Origin: Candidatus Sabulitectum sp.
GTDB lineage: Bacteria > Fermentibacterota > Fermentibacteria > Fermentibacterales > JCC-6
Direction of reading: 5' to 3'
Assembly (NCBI GenBank): GCA_029934845.1
Contig: JAOZLN010000031.1
Span: 4,364-13,873, forward strand
Length of the DNA stretch: 9,510 nt
The notes beneath the pieces were generated by a model. That model saw nothing but the letters and a program-made list of their open reading frames with translations. It ran no database searches and was not told the DNA's origin. The translations under genes and the position numbers were made by a program. Below are positions 6,403-9,510 of this stretch, one piece after another (within the stretch, counting starts at the first letter, position 1; each line of letters begins with the position of its first letter).

Positions 6403-8664
6403 GTGAAGAGAAAGCGATGTGAACAGGGGTTTTCGGTTACCCGGTTGGCTTGCAGAATAACTTCTTCTAATCCGGGGCTATTGATCGGAAGCGTTGCAGT
6501 GTTTGCATTTCTGTTTGCTGGCTCTTCATGTCGAGTGGTGAATGACGACACGTCAGTTGGTTCTTCCATGGTACACACTGTTCCATCTGCATTTTATGAG
6601 GTTGATTCTCTTCTGCAGAACGGAGCTCAGGATCAGGCAGTTCGACTTTTAAGAAGAATGGATCCTTCTGAACATGGAAGAATGGATATACTCTGGCGAT
6701 TTGTGGGAGCCTACAACGGCAGAGGAATGACAACGCGGTGCGTTGCAGTGCTGGACAGTCTTCAATCAAGTGGCTGGGGAGACCTGACCGGGTGGAAGAT
6801 CTCTGTTCTTGATCTGGGCCGAGCGCGAGAATTAGCGGTAGAGCTGGTTCCTGCTGACGATGTTCTGCTTCTGGGCTGGCTGTACAGGGACGATCTGGAA
6901 TTGATGCCTTCTGTGTTGTCACTTCCTGTGCCGTCACACCTTGGGCAGCGGGCAGCAAGGCTTCTGCTGGCACCTGCGGGCATAACAGTGGGGCAGCTTC
7001 AACTGGCAGCTTCCGATGTAAAGTATTTGCCTGTTACTGTGGGAACCCGGGTTCTTTCGGAACTGGAGGCAACCTGCACTTCTTCCGGCAACTGGTGGGA
7101 CGACGCAATAAAGACTTTTGACCCTTCCGGTAACAGCGATTCAAGCGTGCGGCTTCTGGCTCTTCGGGCCAAGTTTCAAGGGCTGGGAAACTACTCGTAC
7201 TGGCAGCTGCTTATGGGAACAGCTGCACAGAACACAGCAGCCAGGGTGATCGCGTCCAGATGGCCCGACAGGGTCGACTGGGAAATTGCAGATGTTCTTA
7301 TTGCCAGCGGGCTGAGCCAGACAGTCAGTGGAATTGCTGATGCCAGGAATGACTCATCATTCTCGTGTGGTATTCAGATGGCTCAGCTGTTAAATGCCAA
7401 CAGGTATACAGAGCTTGAGGCTTTGTGCTCCTCAATCCCATACGATGCTTCTGTTGAACTTAGAGCAAGGGCTGCTTTGTTCAATGCAAGGTCGCTTCGC
7501 GCCCGAAGGCAGAACACGGCTGCTTACAGAGCATACTACAGATTTGCACAGGATTTCCCGTTTCATCCAACAGCCCGCGAGGCTTCCTATCTTTCAGGCA
7601 AGTACTTCGACAGCGAGCAGAACTGGGCAGAGGCTGCTGATGCATACCTTGCCAGTCTCAGGGCATCCGGAGCCTGGGATGGAGACGCCAGAGGCCACTG
7701 GAGAGGGGGCTTCTGCCTTTACATGAACGGCAGGGGTGCAGTCGGGGATTCTTTGTGGCAGGCCGGTTGTGAACAGTTCCCATACAGCCACTGGGTTGAT
7801 GAAATGCTTTTCTGGAGAGCCAGGTACGCGGAAAGACAGGGTAACGCAGAGGGACGCATAGAGTTGCTTCAGCAGGTGGCACATGCTCATCCATGGGAGT
7901 TCTATGGAATGCTTGCAACTGAAAGGCTTGGAATGCAGGATGATCTTGTTCTTTCTGTTGTAAGCCCTGTTCTTCAGAACGATCGAGTGCTTTCCCTTGC
8001 AGCGGAACTTTTCAGCCTGGGGTATGGAACCGCAGCTGTTGAGATGCTCTTTGCAGGCAGAGAAGGCGATAGCGGCAGTAACGCAGTAGCTCTTGGGATA
8101 CTGGGAGAACACGGCAGGGCCATTGCCTTAATGAGATCGATGGATACGGAATACAGAGACTCCCACATGGGTATTCTTCCTGACAGCCTGCTGGGATGGT
8201 ATTTCCCGGCGCCCTATAAAGAACTGGTGAGTGCCGTGACAGACACCATGACACTTGATCATTCTTATGTGGAAGGAATTATGCGGGAAGAAAGCTATTT
8301 CAACAGGTTTGTTATTTCCAGCGCAGGGGCTGCAGGGCTTATACAGCTCATGCCGGCCACTGCAGGCGATGTTGCAAGGTGGAACGGGCTTCCGCGGCTC
8401 TCTTCTGAAGAGTTTTTCAATCCGGAGAATTCAGTACTTTACGGCAGCCTGTACATAAATTCACAGGCAAGAAGATATGATCACCCTGCTCTTTTTCTGG
8501 CGGCATACAATGCAGGGCCGGGAAATGCTTCGAGGTGGGTGGACATGCACGGATTTGATAATACTGATCAGGAACTTTACATTGAACAGATCACCTATAG
8601 AGAAACAAGAATGTATGCAAAGAAAGTACAGCGTTCCGCCTGGATATACGGAAGGATAAGATGA
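6403..8664 (+). CDS. Slt70-like lytic murein transglycosylase, lipoprotein or membrane-anchored
   Basis: It cleaves the MurNAc-GlcNAc bond of peptidoglycan in the periplasm, forming 1,6-anhydro ends. It has 753 residues from a GTG start with GGAG (6393-6396) 6 bases upstream. Residues 1-25 are basic; 26-39 are hydrophobic; FAGSSC follows with C43, a weak lipobox (Gly-Ser-Ser before Cys), so either a lipoprotein or an uncleaved anchor. Residues about 45-600 form an alpha-helical, TPR-like region as in the Slt70 U-domain, for example AYRAYYRFAQDFPFHPTA and HPWEFYGMLATERLG. The catalytic SLT domain (about 610-745) has MREESYFN with catalytic E630, SSAGAAGLIQLMPATA at 639-654, and AYNAGPG at 701-707. 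All key SLT motifs are intact. It is longer than E. coli Slt70 (645), with the extra length in the N-terminal half. The last base of its stop overlaps the next gene. Its upstream neighbour is the DUF1016-like remnant. Confidence 0.93.
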   Translation: MKRKRCEQGFSVTRLACRITSSNPGLLIGSVAVFAFLFAGSSCRVVNDDTSVGSSMVHTVPSAFYEVDSLLQNGAQDQAVRLLRRMDPSEHGRMDILWRFVGAYNGRGMTTRCVAVLDSLQSSGWGDLTGWKISVLDLGRARELAVELVPADDVLLLGWLYRDDLELMPSVLSLPVPSHLGQRAARLLLAPAGITVGQLQLAASDVKYLPVTVGTRVLSELEATCTSSGNWWDDAIKTFDPSGNSDSSVRLLALRAKFQGLGNYSYWQLLMGTAAQNTAARVIASRWPDRVDWEIADVLIASGLSQTVSGIADARNDSSFSCGIQMAQLLNANRYTELEALCSSIPYDASVELRARAALFNARSLRARRQNTAAYRAYYRFAQDFPFHPTAREASYLSGKYFDSEQNWAEAADAYLASLRASGAWDGDARGHWRGGFCLYMNGRGAVGDSLWQAGCEQFPYSHWVDEMLFWRARYAERQGNAEGRIELLQQVAHAHPWEFYGMLATERLGMQDDLVLSVVSPVLQNDRVLSLAAELFSLGYGTAAVEMLFAGREGDSGSNAVALGILGEHGRAIALMRSMDTEYRDSHMGILPDSLLGWYFPAPYKELVSAVTDTMTLDHSYVEGIMREESYFNRFVISSAGAAGLIQLMPATAGDVARWNGLPRLSSEEFFNPENSVLYGSLYINSQARRYDHPALFLAAYNAGPGNASRWVDMHGFDNTDQELYIEQITYRETRMYAKKVQRSAWIYGRIR
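8652..8656 (+). promoter_or_regulatory. Ribosome binding site of the NHL-propeller gene
   Basis: AAGGA inside the last codons of the transglycosylase gene lies 4 bases before the ATG at 8661 and 7 bases before the ATG at 8664. The spacing favours 8664, although the ATGA overlap at 8661-8664 is also a common coupling arrangement. Confidence 0.6.
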
Positions 8665-9510
8665 TGAATTTCTTTCTGATCGCAATGATCATCGGCTCCG
8701 GTTTTACCACCGATCACGATGAGAACACAACAATAGTTTTCCCACCATACGGGCACTGCATGGGGATTTACAGAGCAGGCCAGGAGCAACTCACTATGCT
8801 GCTGGGCGGTATGATCCAGTTTGATGATCCACAGGGCATTGCTGCTGTGCTTCCAAGCGACTGGGACACCTCTGACCCGAGTGACGATGATGAACTTGCT
8901 GTTTACGGTGTGAACAGCGGATCAGGGCACATAATTTACAATGCATCCATGTATGCCCTGGGGTTTTATGGAGGTCGGGGAAGTGGTCCGGAAGAACTTT
9001 CTTCTCCACACGGAATTGCTGCAACAACCGCAGGTACTATCTATGTGGCTGATACTGGAAACAACCGGGTTGCTGTTTTGAAAAGATCCGGTCAGAGAAT
9101 ATCTCCGGATACTTTCATTGAAGGCTTTTCTGAACCATGGGATGTTGCACTGGACGGCAGATACATCTGGGTTACAGACAGAGCAGCGGGAACCGTTTCA
9201 AGGTACTCGTCTGCATCTGACCAGAGTCCTGTGATCGTATCGGTAAATTCACCCAGAGGTATTGCAGCCACAGGGTACGGTGAATACACCAATGGTCACG
9301 CTGCATGCCAGGTGGTTGTTACAGATAACGGTACAGTTCTTACAAAGCTGGTTGACGGAGAGGTGACAGCCACAGCAGAGCTTTCTGACTGCGGTGGAAG
9401 TTTCTTTAATTACGTCGAGATCGACTATCACGGAAATGTATGGGCAACAGATTCCATCGGCTGCCAAATACACAAGTTTGACCCGGAGCTCGGCTATCTT
9501 GACAGCTGGG
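8664..9510 (+). CDS. Secreted NHL-repeat beta-propeller protein, 3' end beyond the window
   Basis: The frame is open from 8664 (or the adjacent ATG at 8661) to the edge, giving 282 visible residues. The N-terminus (MNFFLIAMIIGSGF) is a short hydrophobic, signal-like stretch but lacks the usual Lys/Arg. Blade-like repeats follow the NHL pattern of 'sP.GIA.d..G.iyVaDtgNnRV..f': near 53-63 (FDDPQGIAAVL), 113-143 (SSPHGIAA...IYVADTGNNRVAVLK), 154-181 (SEPWDVAL...IWVTD), 194-230 (NSPRGIAAT...VVVTD) and 248-277 (VEIDYHGNVWATDS...KFDPEL). The 113-143 unit is closest to consensus. An acidic insertion (PSDWDTSDPSDDDE, 64-77) sits between the first blades. NHL propellers mostly bind partners or substrates and a few are lyases; no catalytic role can be read here. 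It is coupled to the upstream transglycosylase, so both probably act in the envelope. Specific function is unknown. Confidence 0.85.
   Translation, partial: MNFFLIAMIIGSGFTTDHDENTTIVFPPYGHCMGIYRAGQEQLTMLLGGMIQFDDPQGIAAVLPSDWDTSDPSDDDELAVYGVNSGSGHIIYNASMYALGFYGGRGSGPEELSSPHGIAATTAGTIYVADTGNNRVAVLKRSGQRISPDTFIEGFSEPWDVALDGRYIWVTDRAAGTVSRYSSASDQSPVIVSVNSPRGIAATGYGEYTNGHAACQVVVTDNGTVLTKLVDGEVTATAELSDCGGSFFNYVEIDYHGNVWATDSIGCQIHKFDPELGYLDSW

Noticed and set aside
6467..6973. 168-codon ORF on the minus strand
   Set aside because: Antisense to the N-terminal half of the transglycosylase; its composition fits a shadow and it has no recognisable domain.
7594..8112. 172-codon ORF on the minus strand
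   Set aside because: It is antisense to the conserved transglycosylase frame, is Cys/Pro/Ser-rich with no recognisable motif, and is a shadow ORF.
1..9510. CRISPR array, tRNA, rRNA, IS element or prophage
   Set aside because: I saw no regularly spaced repeats, tRNA-like cloverleaf, rRNA signature, transposase or terminal repeats on either strand.

Overview
The window is 9.5 kb of densely packed bacterial chromosome with every supported gene on the + strand. It suggests a Gram-negative (diderm) bacterium. One gene encodes a periplasmic-type lytic transglycosylase with an apparent lipoprotein or anchor signal, Shine-Dalgarno sites are classical AGGAG-like, and base composition is moderate. The mix of a divergent histidine-kinase-like protein and a secreted NHL-propeller protein would fit an uncultured lineage, perhaps of the FCB kind. 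That placement is a low-confidence inference; the sequence does not settle taxonomy.

Region 1 (1-6179) is a run of five overlapping housekeeping genes. They are the 3' part of rarA (replication/recombination AAA+ ATPase), a small unrecognised protein that looks like a degenerate histidine kinase or phosphotransferase, an RNase R-family exoribonuclease, NH3-dependent NAD synthetase (nadE), and bifunctional purH. Each start lies inside the end of the gene before it (overlaps of about 4-14 bases), so the five are probably one transcript with translational coupling. The enzymes belong to different pathways, so the link looks like shared growth-related expression rather than one pathway.

Region 2 (6180-6402) is the only gap between genes. 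It holds a 57-codon ORF that matches the 'IPWGHN' segment of DUF1016/YhcG-type PD-(D/E)XK nucleases, is cut off on both sides and is followed by two in-frame stops. I read it as a gene remnant. A near-perfect inverted repeat lies within it. I see no convincing promoter or T-tailed terminator here.

Region 3 (6403-9510) is a second overlapping pair: a 753-residue Slt70-like lytic transglycosylase and a secreted NHL-repeat beta-propeller protein that runs off the right edge.

The points most worth a second look are the missing Walker A motif at the left edge of rarA, the pseudokinase-like protein embedded in a housekeeping operon, and the DUF1016 remnant. I did not find a complete, clearly new system. 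No tRNA, rRNA, CRISPR array, IS element or complete mobile element is visible.
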